Source of the DNA: JBJXFE01 sp046153875
Lineage (GTDB): Bacteria; Planctomycetota; Phycisphaerae; Phycisphaerales; UBA1924
DNA: 64,000 bases
Direction of reading: 5' to 3'
Assembly: GCA_046153875.1 (NCBI GenBank)
Contig: JBJXFE010000012.1
Span: forward strand, 60,340-124,339
The notes under the pieces: model-generated
What the model was told of the DNA's origin: nothing
The model's input: only the letters and a program-made list of their open reading frames with translations
Databases searched by the model: none
Made by a program: the position numbers and the translations under genes
Part shown: positions 8,801 through 20,700 of the stretch, one piece after another
How positions within the stretch are numbered: the first letter of the stretch is position 1
Layout: the number at the start of each line of letters is the position of its first letter

Positions 8801-10194
8801 TCAGCCGCGAGCGGGCCTCGACGCCCTGCGAGCACGTCGTGATGATCTCCGCGCGCGAGTCCAAGGTCGCCCTGTGGGGCCTGGGCGCGCCGACGGCGGG
8901 TGGCGTAGCGCCGCCCGGGGGCGGGCCCGCGGAGGCCCAGGGCCCCGAGCACCTGTCGCGCCTCTGGGTCCGCGACTTCGTGCGCAACGCGCCGACGCTC
9001 CTGCGCGTCGACCCCGAGTCGGTGTACCTGCTGTGGGACGAGCGTGAACGCGGCACGGTCGTCGAGCGCATCGACGCGGTCACCGGCGCCACCCGGTGGA
9101 AGTCGGAGCCGCTGCGCACACTCTTCCAGGACGAGCCCGGGCACCGCGAGCGGCTGGAACTCGACGGCATCCGCTTCGACACCGAGCTGGATCGCGCCGT
9201 GGAGCCCAGGCACGTCGTCTGCGCGTTCGACGCCGACACGCTCGTCGTCGCCGAGCGGATCGGGCGCGTCGTCGCGTTCGACGCGTCGACGGGGCGCCCG
9301 ATGTGGCGCGCCGTGAGCGAGGTCGCACGCGTCCACGACCTCGACGTGGGCGGGGGGCTGGTCGTCATCGGGGGTTCCTCCACGCCCGCGGGTGAGCCCG
9401 CCGCCGTCGCCAATCTCGCCCCCGTCGTCGTCGTTCACGATGCGCAATCCGGCGCGGTCGTCCGCCGCCTCACGGACGTGCGCGGCCCGATCCGGTGGCT
9501 GCGCCTGGTGCCGCCCACGGGGACGCCCGTGCCGCGCCTGGTGATCGCGTCCGGCGCGATCCTCGGCGTGGACCCCGAGCGCGGCGAGATCGTCTGGGCC
9601 GTCGAGGGCGGGCCCGCTTTCGAGTCTGTGGACGCCTGGATCTTCGGCGACCGCATGTTCGTCCTGACGCACGAGCGCGAGCTGTGGCTGGTCGCCCTGG
9701 CCGACGGCGCGGTCGGCGACGAGGCCCTGGACACCTTCGAACGCTTCCGCGACGCGTGGCCGATCCACGCCGTCGAGACGCCCGCGGATGGCGCCGGCGC
9801 GCACGCCGCGTTCTTCTCTTCGCGCGGCGTGCTGATCTTCGATCCCGGGCCGCCCGCCTCGCCGCCCAACGCCCGGCTCGTGGGGATCGACGCGCTCGCC
9901 CGGTCCACGGGGCTGGGCGCGTTCCCGGACGCGGGGATCGCCCGGGAACTGGTCATGCCCGTCCCGTGCCGCGACGGGTTCGTGACGATCGAATCCTGGC
10001 CCACGCGCCTGCCGGACGGGCGGGTCGCGTACACGCTCCACGTGCTCGACGCGCGCAGCGGCAAGCTGCAGGGCCGGGATCACCAGCTTGTGCTCTGGGA
10101 TTCGCCGCGACGCGTGGCGGTGCTCGACGGGCGGATCGTGGTCACGACCGGCTCGGCGGGTTCGGTGACGTTGGTCTACAGCGTGCCGGAGTAG
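5812..10194 (+). CDS. Large secreted PQQ-like beta-propeller protein with TPR-like middle
   Basis: This 1460-residue protein has a signal peptide (residues 1 to about 22, ending AKAQV). Residues 25-220 are helical and Ala/Arg-rich. A first PQQ-type propeller follows (about 250-640), with blades such as THAIDAATGRILWSVHVPAL and VEAATGRPVWVRR. A helical stretch resembling TPRs (about 650-960) comes next, then a second propeller (about 1000-1455) with DAVTGATRWKSEPL, AFDASTGRPMWRAV and LGVDPERGEIVWAVEGG. Blades of the form D..TG...W are typical of PQQ-like or BamB-like repeats. No catalytic acid pair of PQQ dehydrogenases was noticed, so a scaffold or binding role is more likely than an enzyme. 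A GGAGGG ribosome binding site precedes the ATG, and TAGACT at 5761-5766 is a possible -10. The gene converges with the membrane protein gene at 10208, 13 bases away. Confidence 0.8.
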   Translation: MFRASLLLALAAILLAANAKAQVANPVYVDLSPVARDSLVRAGEMAAGGNLPGAARELQGLLDAHPDRVAPVGDDPDLFRAVRAQVHRMLLASPELLAHYLATEEARAREVLALGTLDAARAVESSRLLTPAGFEAALRVAQAQLESACFEAARLTLEQLDAHPDLVRAGAPGPARQAAAMYRRVARYLPGSRPEVAQRLARWEARAGAAPPPDDPAERPPQVDAPVFDPLRPSPPLAAAAIPQRPLWSVPIEPPGASEAPAPAANLVVDGKDPEGLWLLPTVAGDTLYINDGTWITARDRFTLQLRWAVEPGRGSPDESRWAAREIGLMRGQARAIEDAGSVTIAGRIVLGTTGLARDGSRDGDPRTHAIDAATGRILWSVHVPALDPQLESGSVRGPVLVDGDTVVVAVRKSAMARRVVSVYLVGLALRTGEPRWVRLVASAGALPFSRERRISDIPVLDRGVVYIVDQLGAAAGVEAATGRPVWVRRMPVVTASDTSLPWRFSAPVPDGPGLFALTPDRREALRIDAGSGRITARRGAGALGEPSYLLAVGTDLAAVGDTRVALIARDDFESGRVRLSKSAGEAGVRGRVVVAGADLVVPSPAGVALVRADRPATPDEAPLSAPGTPLPVPDQLLVLDAREVHSYLAWPVAQRLLRERMTASPDNPEPAVTYTELAYRAGRGDEVAAAADAALAAIDRDQRAHAALRARLFESLREMAAASQDRWGAPPAGDARAPTLDQPALSAVIDRLGRAALTAEDRLTHLMALGRLREAEMASARAIEAYQRVLGDPALAPASWRGASGRVRADVEAASRIRRLVVEHGAGAYTVFDAEAESAVRTAGPTANPAVLEAIARRYPAAGANVALWARIADLHESGGHASGALAALREGLAATDLSRGAGRAPDLAVEGELAGRLVTTLAAQDRVFAAARLLSGVRRDRPSLALTDHGRSIDASALVASLASRLAALQRLPRIGATVRPEVQTLAGWAIMAPLSRERASTPCEHVVMISARESKVALWGLGAPTAGGVAPPGGGPAEAQGPEHLSRLWVRDFVRNAPTLLRVDPESVYLLWDERERGTVVERIDAVTGATRWKSEPLRTLFQDEPGHRERLELDGIRFDTELDRAVEPRHVVCAFDADTLVVAERIGRVVAFDASTGRPMWRAVSEVARVHDLDVGGGLVVIGGSSTPAGEPAAVANLAPVVVVHDAQSGAVVRRLTDVRGPIRWLRLVPPTGTPVPRLVIASGAILGVDPERGEIVWAVEGGPAFESVDAWIFGDRMFVLTHERELWLVALADGAVGDEALDTFERFRDAWPIHAVETPADGAGAHAAFFSSRGVLIFDPGPPASPPNARLVGIDALARSTGLGAFPDAGIARELVMPVPCRDGFVTIESWPTRLPDGRVAYTLHVLDARSGKLQGRDHQLVLWDSPRRVAVLDGRIVVTTGSAGSVTLVYSVPE

Positions 10195-10207
10195 CGGGGG
10201 AGCGCGG

Positions 10208-11092
10208 TCAGTCGCGCGGCGGCGCCGACTTCCTCGACGCCATCCCGCGCAGCTGCAGGCCCAGCCCCACGCACGCGACGCCGAGCCAGACGATCAGCCA
10301 CTCTTTGGGCCCCCGATCGAGGTACTCGCGCCCCGGCGCATCCAGGGCGCCGGCCAGCCACACCGCGCCGGCGATCCACACGGCCGACCCCAGCAGCGCG
10401 GTCGCCGCGGCCGCCGATCGGCCCGGCAGCACCAGCCCGATCAGGAATCCGACGAATGTGGAGCCGAGCCCTGAGAGCGCCATGACCATCTGGCTTCGCG
10501 GGTCGAGCGTGCCCCAGCGCGCCCGGGCCTCACCGCCCAGCGCCCACGCGAGAGTCCGCGCCCGCTCCGTCAGGGACGACTCCCCGGTGTCGGCCCGCTC
10601 GGCGCGCTCGGGCCGGGCCCGTGCCGCGGCCCGCTCCGCGTCGATCGCCGCGAGACGGTCGAGTTGAACGGTGATGGCGGAACGCTCCGGCGAGGGCGCG
10701 TCCGCGTGAACTTCGAGCCACGTCGCCGAGACCAGCACGCCCGTGAGCCCCGCGACCGCGGCGAACCCGACGGCGACGGTGAAGTGGTACAGCGAAGCGG
10801 CGATCCCCATCCCGAGAACCCCGCCCACACCGAGCCCCACGAACGGCGTGGGCACGTCACCGAGCCGGTCGACGCCGATCAAGCCGGCGGCGAAGAACCC
10901 GCCGATCGCCCCCGCGATGCCGCCGATCACGCAGAACAGAGGCTTGAGAACCTGTCGCCCGACGCCCCACAGGAGCAGCCCGACCACGACCGCCGCCCCC
11001 GCAACCGCGTGCGCGGACCACGGCAGGGCCTGGACCGACGCGGTGAGGGCGTCAATGGAGGCCACGTCGAGCTCGAGCGCTCCGGACGGCAC
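10208..11092 (-). CDS. Hypothetical multipass membrane protein
   Basis: This is a 294-residue protein starting at GTG 11092, preceded by a GGGAG-type ribosome binding site. It shows about six or seven hydrophobic segments. The first four lie within residues 25-140 and are Gly/Ala-rich, such as VIGGIAGAIGGFFAAGLIG and VGLGVGGVLGMGIAASLYH. A cytosolic or periplasmic Arg/Ala-rich helical loop spans about residues 145-200. Two or three more segments close the protein (GLGSTFVGFLIGLVLPG, ALLGSAVWIAGAVWLAG, WLIVWLGVACVGLGLQL). I do not recognise a family. The glycine-rich first half loosely resembles DUF4203-type proteins. It is transcribed away from the giant LEPR-XLL gene. Confidence 0.65.
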   Translation of the reverse strand: MPSGALELDVASIDALTASVQALPWSAHAVAGAAVVVGLLLWGVGRQVLKPLFCVIGGIAGAIGGFFAAGLIGVDRLGDVPTPFVGLGVGGVLGMGIAASLYHFTVAVGFAAVAGLTGVLVSATWLEVHADAPSPERSAITVQLDRLAAIDAERAAARARPERAERADTGESSLTERARTLAWALGGEARARWGTLDPRSQMVMALSGLGSTFVGFLIGLVLPGRSAAAATALLGSAVWIAGAVWLAGALDAPGREYLDRGPKEWLIVWLGVACVGLGLQLRGMASRKSAPPRD

Positions 11093-11709
11093 GGTGCTGG
11101 ACTCCCTTTCCCAACTCTATACGTTCCGAGAAGCGCGATCGCGGTTCCGCGTTTCGCGTTCGGAACATGAACGGTATCGAGCCGATCCCCCTCGTCCGAC
11201 CGCCGCGGTTCGCGCGGCAGGATTCTGGTCTCGGCAACTCTTGGCGCGGAGTTTTCAACATCGGCGCCCCTACGGGCAACACACCCTGTCAAAATGGCGT
11301 ATACTCGTTCCAGCCGTCAGGCGCGGATCCGGCAGGCCCGGTCCGTGCCGCAGCCGGTGCGCATGCCGCGGCCCCCGCTTGCCGCAACGGAAGCGCACCG
11401 GGACAGACCGAAAACGGCGACAACACTCGACCGCTTGAGGAGTTGGCGTCGTCTCGGTACGTTGTCGCGGCTCGCCGGGCCGGATCGCCAGGAGGCGGCG
11501 TCGGTCCGGGCCAACCGTCAGGGCCTGGGAGCACGCGTTCCCATGATCCCGCGCGATCGAGTGTTCTCCGCGCCCTCGCGTGCGGGGAGCGTGTTGCCCG
11601 GGGTCGCGGGCCGCGGGGCACGCGGGAGTTCGGATCAGACGCGGGAGAGTCGCGGAGCCGGGTTGGTCGCCCAGACGCTGTGTACCACGAGCCGTCGCAG
11701 GGAGCCGTC
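11093..11709. other. 617-bp gap between divergent genes, leader of the giant protein gene
   Basis: No gene is supported here. The frame of the giant protein stays open upstream to 11167, but that stretch encodes arginine/proline/glycine filler and I do not count it as protein. TATACT at 11300-11305 is the best -10 candidate for the plus strand, with a poor -35 at the right spacing. If used, it gives a leader of about 400 bases. No riboswitch or other structured RNA was recognised. An AGGGAG motif just before 11710 is the ribosome binding site of the giant gene. Confidence 0.5.
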
Positions 11710-14700
11710 ATGAAACTGTCCCAGAATCGTCCCTGGTCTCGTCTGCGTTCCCTGGTGTCCAAGGGCGTCGAGCGCCTGAGCCGCGCGTCGGGCCTCGTGC
11801 GCGCCGCGGGCGGCGTCGAGCCGCTGATGGAGCCGCTGGAAAACCGCCAGCTCCTCTTCTCCCTGACCATCGAGCCCGGGATGGTGAACGGGAACACCGG
11901 CGTCGGGACCACGGAAGCCTTCTTCGGCTACTTCCTCCCGCGCCTCTCGACCACCCTGACGTTCACGCCCGTGGACGACGAGATCCGGCTCGAGGAGTTC
12001 ACCGACGACGCGCGCGGGCTGGTGGTCAGCGGGCGGATCCTCAACGAATCGTTCCTGCAGCTCAACCACACGATCAACCCCGGCTCGAACATCCGAATCC
12101 AGGGCGCGGTCTCCCCGCAGGGTCAGCCGATCAACGAGACCAACCACCTCTACCTCCGCCTCAACACGGGGCAGAACATCAACTTCCGCACGGTGGAGAC
12201 CGGCGCGTCGCGCCGCATGCGCTCGTACCAGGTGGACATCCTCGGCATCGACGGGAGCCAGGGCATCAACCTGGACAACTTCAGGGTCGAGCTCCGCATG
12301 CTCGGCACGCTCGTCTCGTCGTGGACCGGGGCGTCCGGCGCGGGTTCGCTCGGCGAGCTCAACACGACCCTGCCCGGGTCCGGCATCGGCACGTTCGTCT
12401 TCGCGTCCAACAACCCTCAGGCCACGTTCTTCGATGAAATCCGGTTCATCGCGCTGAACGGGCCCAACGACCCGTTCGTCTTCGACAACATCCAGACCGT
12501 GATCGCCGGCAATCCCTTCGACGAACTCACCTCCTCGACCATCTTCGGCGCCATGATCACGTTCACCGGGCCCGTCGGGGCCACGATCTCGATCTTCGAC
12601 CTCTACAACCGACCGATGGTGCAGACCATCGCGCTCGGCCCCACGGAGCCTAACGGGCAGATCCCCATCGCCGATCCCGACGGCAACGGCGTGCCGAACT
12701 TCAACGACGGCATCGGGCGCATCGTGATGACCGGGACGGACGGGCGGTCCGCGCTGACGGTGTTCGGCGGACTGATCGTTCCCGCCCAGGGCGGCCAGAA
12801 CGTGGAGTTCGTCCAGGACGGATACGCGTTCCAGCTGCCGGCGACCGTGCAGGGAATCTACGACGACATGGAGGAGGCGGGGTACGGGTACCGGGTCAAC
12901 CCGGTGGACAACGCCGCGTCGGGCCTTCCCGATGGGCCCGGGTCGGTCCTGATCGGCGCCCCGTGGGTTCGCAACAACGCCAGCACCGCGACCTACAACC
13001 CGTTCGGTCCGCCGCAGAGCGGCCTGAACTTCAACTTCGTGAACCCCAGCCAGGGCATCTTTGTCCAGGACGGGAGCAACTTCGGCAGCGTGTACGTCCA
13101 CGGGGCGATGCACGGCTCCTCGAAGTTCAACGGGTTCCTCCAGAGCTTCTACACCGGGAACATGCTCGGCTCGCTCACGGTCCGCGGCGACCTCGGGTCG
13201 TTCGTGGTCGGCGGCGACGCGGGCATCTGGGAGGTGGACCCGGACTTCCCGGCCATTCCGGCGCCGCTGCGCCGCGACGCCACCAGCGGGCAGCTCATCG
13301 TCGAGCGCACCCTGGGCGAGATGACGGTCGCCGGGCGCATGTACATGGATGTGACGGTCCGCGGCGACCTCAACAGCCCGGTCATCCGTCCGGCGCGGGA
13401 CGTTCTGAACTACTTCGAGAAGGAGCGCCCCTACGAGATCCTGCGCGCCGCGGAAGACGGACAGCGGGTCACGCTCCGGGCCCTGATCGGCCAGAACGAC
13501 TGGCTCGCGCAGAACCAGCCCTCCCGGGGCTCGGTCTTCACGCCGGCCGGGCAGACCCCGATCTTCGCCGGAACATTCTCGCGCAACGACCGGCTGCTCA
13601 GCTCCGAGTGGGTCGGGTCGATCGGGACCGCGGTGCAGATCCACGGAAGCCTCGGCGGCGCCGACCCGGTCAACACGGCGGTCGACGGCAACGACATCTT
13701 CGCCTTCGCCGCCGACGGGACACGCGAGGTGGTCATCGAGCTCGACGCGGGCCTTTTCGGCGGCGCGCTGCTCGGGCTCAACGCCCGCGTGGTGGACGCC
13801 CAGGGCCGCGTTCTCGCGGCGCTGCGCAACGACCTCCGCGCGGCCGAGCTCGCCAACCCGACGGCCGTCATCTCCAACGACCTCCAGACCATGCGGTTCA
13901 CCCCGGACGGGCCCGGCGCGTACTACCTGATCCTCCACGGGACCGCGAACCCCGCCAATGACGAAGCCATCGACTTCGGCTACCTCGTCACCATCAACGG
14001 CATGGCCTCGACGACGCTGGGGCTGTTGCGCAGCGGCGCGCAGACCGGGTCGGATCAGCTTCTGCTCCAGAACACGATCGGGCTGCTGGGCGGCAACGCC
14101 GGGTCGGTCCGCGTCGGGACGGGGTACACCACCGGCGGCGGCGGGGAAGTCGACCCCATCGACTCGTACAACGAGCAGACCGACGACAACGACGCCGACG
14201 CGCGGCTGGAACTCAAGGGCTGCGTCATCAGCATCCCGGGCACGCTCTTCGACGTGACCACGGGGAGCGACATCGAGGGCTCCGGGGGCGGGCCCGCGCG
14301 GTTCATCATCGGGGGCGACCTGGGTCGGCTCACCACCGGGATGTCCCCGGTGGCGGGCGACGTCGGGCCCGACGAGGGCGACGTCGGCTTCATGGACCTG
14401 CAGGTCGGCGGTCGCATCGGTTTCCTGAACATCAAGGGCTCGATCGGCATCGACCAGGACGCGGCGGACCCGAACCTCGGACGCATCGGGCCGGTGACGA
14501 TCCGCACGGGGCTCACCGGCACGAGCGGGGACATCGGGCTGATCCGCCTCGGCGAGCACATGGCCGCCGGGTTCCTTACGCTGGTGACGTCGCCGGGCTC
14601 GATCGTGGGCGGGTTCCTCATCGGGCAGGACCGGCTCGGCGAGACCGGGGGCGTGACGGGCATCTACGGGCCGGGCAGCGGCGCCCAGATCGTCAGCGGA

Positions 14701-17700
14701 TTCGGCTCGAACATCCGCTTCGTGGACTTCGCACGCATCGACCTGATCAACGCGGTCAACGCGCAGCTCCCGCTGATCAGCGGGCAGCAGGTGACGATCG
14801 TCGATGACGCGGGCGGGTCCGTCCGCATCGAGGTCACCGGCGTGCCGTCCGGTGTGGTCGCCGGCTTTGTCCGCGTTCTCCCGGTGGACGGGTCCCAGGG
14901 CGTCGCCATCGGGCAGATCGACGCCGACCTGACCGGCGGCCGCGCCCTGGTCGTCACCAGCCTCGCGACCGCGGGAGTCAACGAGAGCGTCAACATCGGG
15001 CGCATCAACATCCTCGGCGGCGACGCCGGCTCGAACATCCGCTTCCTCGGCCCCGGCGAGATCGACGTCTACGCCATCACCCAGGTCGGGGGCGACGCGC
15101 TGGCCGGCATCCTCAACGAGACGCCCGGCGGCGACATCGTGTCCGTGGACGTCGTGGCCCTGACGACGTTCAACATCCGCGGCAACCTGGGCAGCACCCA
15201 GATGCCCGCCTTCGGCCCGCAGCAGATCGGACCATTCCTCGGCATCGCCGGGGGGTTGAACACCACCGTCGGCGGTGTCATCGGCGTGCCGGCCCTGATC
15301 ATGGCCGCGCAGTGGAACGGGCAGGTCTACCGCCCGACCTTCGATTTCGACTACGAGCCCGCCCAGGCGTTCCTGAGCGACATCGGATCGCCCGTGGACC
15401 CGTTCCTCAACGGGCTGATGGTCCGCACCGGGAACGTGACGGACGTCTTCGCCGGCGGATCGATCGGCGACGTGATCCTCCAGGGCGGGAACATCACCCA
15501 GGTCATCGCCAACTTCGACACCATCACGCCGCTCAACGAGTTCCACGGGATCACCGGTTCCGTCTACGCCACGGATATCGGGACCGTCCGCGTGGGCGAC
15601 GGGATCGCGGGGCGGGGCGACTCGCCGTTCGGCGCCGCGGGCGTCGTCGCGCGCGACGACATCACGCTCGTCACCGGGCCGATCAACGGCGGGGCGCCGC
15701 GCATTTCCGGGCTCATCCTCGCGGGCAACATCAACTTCGACGTCGGGCCGAACGGCATCGCCGCCGTCAACCTCCCGGCGGGCGGCGACTTCATCGACGC
15801 CTACATCGCCAGCGAGCAGCTCGACGGCTGGTGGGTGGGCGCCGCCGGCTACCAGACTGACCTCAACATCCTGGTCCTCGGCGACATCGCCACGATCTCC
15901 GGGACCGGGGCGGACATGTTCCACTCGGAGATCCGCGCGGTCAACATCACCAACGTCGCCCTCACGGGCGGGGTCTGGGACGCGACCCTGCTCGACGCCA
16001 CCAACCGGATCGGGACGATCCGGGCCGACGCCTTCCGCAACTCAACCCTCCAGGGGCAGGACCGCGAGTTCTTCCCCAACGCGATCATCGGCGGCGAGAA
16101 CCTCGGGCTCCTGACCACGGGGCTCAACGGCGCGGGCGGGGACATCACCGATATGCGCGTGGACCTCATCGGGTCCGTCACCGGCGGGATCAGCGCCCGC
16201 AACATCATCCGGTTCGCGCTCGACGTGGACAACACCATCGCGTCGATCTCTACCTCGCAGGACCTGCGCGCCAGCCGCGTCGTCGCCGGCCGGCTCAACG
16301 CCGCCGCCTTCGGGCGCTTCCTGCGGACCAGCGAGATCATCATCTCCGGGCCCATCGTGTCGCTCACGGCCGTCGACAGCATCACCGACACGCGCATCCA
16401 GGTCACAGGACCGGACGGGCGGATCGACCTGATCTCCACGGCCAACCTGTTCACCGGCTCCGTCGCCGCGGCGGGCCCCATCACCACGATCCTGGTGACG
16501 GCCGGCGACATGCGGGCCAGCATCCGGACGACCACGTCCCGCGGCACGGTCGGCTCGCTCATCGCCGGGCGCGACCTCGACATCGAGACCGACATCAGCG
16601 CCGCGGTCGGGGCCCTCACGGCCGGGCGCGACATCGGCCGCTTCGGCGATCGGCGCGTCATCCTGATCCGCGGCGACCTGGGCGCCATCAACGGCGGCGG
16701 CGGGCAGCTCTTCTCCGACGTCCGCATCGGCCAGAACCTCACGGGCACGGCCACCATCGGGCGGGCCACCCACCTGCCTTCCGGCAGCAACCTCGGCCTG
16801 GGCGTCATCACCGCGTACGGGTCGATCAACACCGTCCGCGTCCTGGGCGACTTCGGCGGGCGCATCGTCAGCCACTCGGGCGGCATCACCCTGGTGAGCA
16901 TCAACGACGGGTCGCTGCTCCCCGGCGGGTTGATCGCCGCGTTTGACGGCAGCATCATCAACGTCGTCATCAACCGCGGGCACCTGCTCGGCGACATCCA
17001 CGCCGACTACACCATCTTCGCGATCAACGTCAACGCCTCCGACGACGGGGTCTTCGGCGACATCGGGGTCAACCCGGACCTGAACCCCAACACCGTCTAC
17101 GACGCCTTCCGCAACCAGCTCCCGCCCGGCGTCATCGCCAACTTCCCGATCCAGGGCCCGCGGATCACCGCCGGGCACAACATCGGGCGCGTCACCACCT
17201 CCAACGGCTCGGTCTTCGAGGCGCTCTTCCACGCCGGACGCGCGATCGGCACGTTCACGATCAACGGCGACGTGCGCAACGACCCGGCGACCCTCGGCCT
17301 CGGCTCCGTCATCGCGGCCGGCTCGACGATGTTCCGGATCAACGTCACCGGCAACCTCTTCGACGCGGCCATCCTCGCGGGCGTCAAGAGCTTCGGGACC
17401 GACGGGCGACCCGGCGGGGTGGGCACGGCACGCGACACCAACCACCTGGGCCGCATGGGCACGATCGACGTCGGTGGGGACGCGGCCAACAGCGTCATCT
17501 CGGCCGGGCTCACGCCCGGCACCGACGGGATCTACAACACCGCGGACGACGCCGTTGTCCCCGGGCTCTCCTTTGTGCGCAACGTGCTGATCGGCGGCGC
17601 GGTGACCAACGTCAGCGCGTTCTCCGACTTCCCGATCGCCACGCTGGCGGCGGGCGTGGTGGCGGGCGGGTTCGACCGCGCCCCGCAGGACCCGCGGATC

Positions 17701-20700
17701 GTCGCGGGAGCGCCGCTGGGCGTGCCCGAGCTCGCGTCCAACGGAACCGCCTTCAACTTCACGACGCTCGCGGGCGAGCAGGGCACGCTGCGGTTCACCG
17801 GCCCGGGCCGCGCGTTCTGGGACGCCGCGAACAACCGCGTCGTCCTCATCAACACCAAGGCCACCTCCGACCTGCTCGTGACGAGCGCCACCGGGACGCT
17901 CACCGACTTCCGCATCGTGTCGAACGACGACGCGACCATGGGCACGATCCAGATCGGCGCCAACCTCCTGGGCGACTCGTCCATCGTCATCGATAACAAC
18001 ATCGTCAACGTGCAGTTCAACAACGCCGGCGGCGCGCCCCAGGTGGTCGCGGGCGGGAACATCCGCAACCTCACCACCGGCAACATGTCCGGAGGGCTGA
18101 TCCAGGCGCGGTTCGCCCGCACCGTCAACATCGTCGGCTCGTTCGGCCTCACCACGGACGACGAGGAGATCGCGGCGCGGTTCCTGGCCCTGGGCGACTT
18201 CACCGTCGGCGGGCAGAACGCCGGGGCCGTGCTCGTCGAGCGCGATGCCTTCAACTTCCGCGTCACCGGCGCGATGAGCCGCGCGATCTTCCGCGCGGGC
18301 GGAAACCTCGGCACCTTCACGGTCGGTTCGCTCAGCGAATCGCGCGTCAGCGTCACCGATCGCCTCGGGCCCGTCGTGGTCTCGGGCAACATGTTCGACA
18401 CCTCGATCCTCGCCGGCGGCGACCTGGGCGAGGACGGCGCGCCCGGCGGCACCGGGTTCAACGCCGACCGCGCCACGACCGGCCAGATTGTCTCGGTCTT
18501 CGTCGGCGGGACGTTCGTCGAGTCCGACGTCGTCGCGGGCGTCCTCCGCGGCGCCGACGGGTTCTTCGGCACGACGGACGACGCCGCCGCCGCCGGACGG
18601 TCCACCGTCGGGGCCGTCACCGTCGTCGGCACGGCGGTCGGGTCCAACCTCAACACCGAGCAGTACCGCATCACCTCCACCGGCACGCTGGGCACGGTGC
18701 TCTTCGCCGGGCAGGAGCCCACGAACACCGGCAACCTCATCTCCGGCGTGATCGACGCGGACCCCGTCCCCATCGTCGTCGACGACGTGCGGATGTCCTG
18801 GGTCAACGGCTTCCACCAGGCGCGAATCTACTTCAACCAGCCGATGGATTCGAGCACCATCGCCGCGGCCCTGCGCATCGCCGAGGTCCGCGACAGCGGC
18901 AACACCCTCATCACCCTCGCGATCGGGACGCACTACACGTTCACCTACGACGCCCCGACCAACTCCGTCCTGGTCACCTTCGACCGCTCGGTTACGGACC
19001 GGAACCTCCCGCAGGGCGGGAACCCCGGGCCCGGCGTCTACCGCTTCACCCTCAACGGGTCCTCGCTGCGTGCGGCCGTCGTGGACGCACGGCTGGACGG
19101 CGATGCCGACGGGTTCGTCGATCCCACCGGCGACGACTACTCGACCGACAACATCGTGGGCGACGCGGGCGACAAGCTCGCCCCGACGGTGATCACGCTG
19201 CCCAACCGGGTGGACTTCTACGGCCCGGTCGACATGGACCTCCTGCTCGACGACAACGTCGCGCCCGACGGCCTGGCCGAGGTCAACCGCTCGTTCACCG
19301 TCCGCGGGGCGATCGGCGACCACCCGGACAACGAGCCCAACTTCTTCAGCTTCTCGGGCGACGTGGACGTCTACCGCATCACGCTCCGCGCGGGGCAGAT
19401 CCTGCAGCTCGGGGCCCTCGAGGGCAGCGCGCTCTTCACGGGGTTGACGATCTTCAACGCCGCGGGCCAGGCCCAGTTCGGCGACGGCGACGACGTGCTC
19501 CTGCTCGCCAGCGACCTGATCCCGACGGGCGCCAACTCCGTGGGCTCCAACTACCTCATCCGCACGACCGGGACGTTCTACGTCGTGGTCGGCAACGTGC
19601 CGGGCGCGTTCCTCGCCCCGACCTTTGTCCCGAACCTCGACCCCATCGCCGGCGGATTCGGCGACTACGGGTTCACGCTGTCGCTCTTCGACGACCTGGA
19701 TACGGGCTTCGCCGGCGACACCGACTCGGGCGATGGCGCGGACCTGGTCAACGCCCCGCTCCCGATCGCGTTCGCGGGCGCCGACCAGCAGTTCGGGACC
19801 TCCGACGACCTGACCACGGTCACCATCGGCACGTTCAACTTCGGGCTCGACCGCGGGGCGGACGGCTTGCCGAACACCGCCGACGACGTGGTGAGCGGGA
19901 CCAACGGCCTGGGCCTCTTCTCCGAGCGCCGCGACGGGCGGCTGACCACCTCGATCCGGTCCGCGATCGGGACGCCCGGGCACATCGGCGTCCCCGGCGA
20001 CGTCATCCAGCCCGACGTGGACATCTTCAACCTGAACCTGGGCCAGCCCATCGCACCGGGCACCCGGTACACGATCACGGTGAAGCTCTCCGAGGCCGGC
20101 GCGGACCTGGGCGGCCGCAGCCAGGCCACCCTGACCAACTGGAACTCGGAGGTTCAGTTCGGCGTGTTCGACACGACCACCGCGACGGACATCCGCGACG
20201 CGCTCATGGTCTTCTCGCCCTCCGACTTCACGTCCTCCGGCGGCGCTCCCGGAACATCCGCGGCCAACGGGCCGTTCAGCTACGGGCACAACGCCGACGG
20301 CGACTTCTTCATCACCTTCGTCACGCCGGGCCGCCTCGGCGTGGCCGGCTCCGTTCCCGCCTCCTACGCCGTGTATCTCCAGGGCGTGTTCAACACCGAC
20401 TACGTGATGGAGATCGTGCAGGACGGCACGGGCTCGTTCACCCGCCCCAAACAGAACGTGTTCATCGAGACCCGCGGCGGATCGGTCGACTGGCTCGAGG
20501 TGGGCGGCCTCACGACCCAGATCGGGGCCTTCTCCGGCTCGACGCTCGGCTTCACCGGGACCGTCAGCGGGCAGGGCGTGGACACCTACATCCTCTCCAA
20601 TCTCGTCGCCCAGTTGACCGCCATCTTCAACGCCGCGGGCGTGGACGTGGTCATCTCCACCGATCCCAACGCCTTCGAGTTCCAGGATTTCTCGACGGTC

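Noticed and set aside
5791..10083. A 1430-codon open frame on the minus strand opposite the propeller gene
   Set aside because: It is Arg/Gly/His-rich filler with no domains. The opposite frame encodes a signal peptide and propeller blades. Long antisense frames are expected at this GC content.
11167..11709. Upstream extension of the giant protein frame
   Set aside because: The residues are Arg/Pro/Gly filler, and the ATG at 11710 has a ribosome binding site and the typical N-terminal arrangement.
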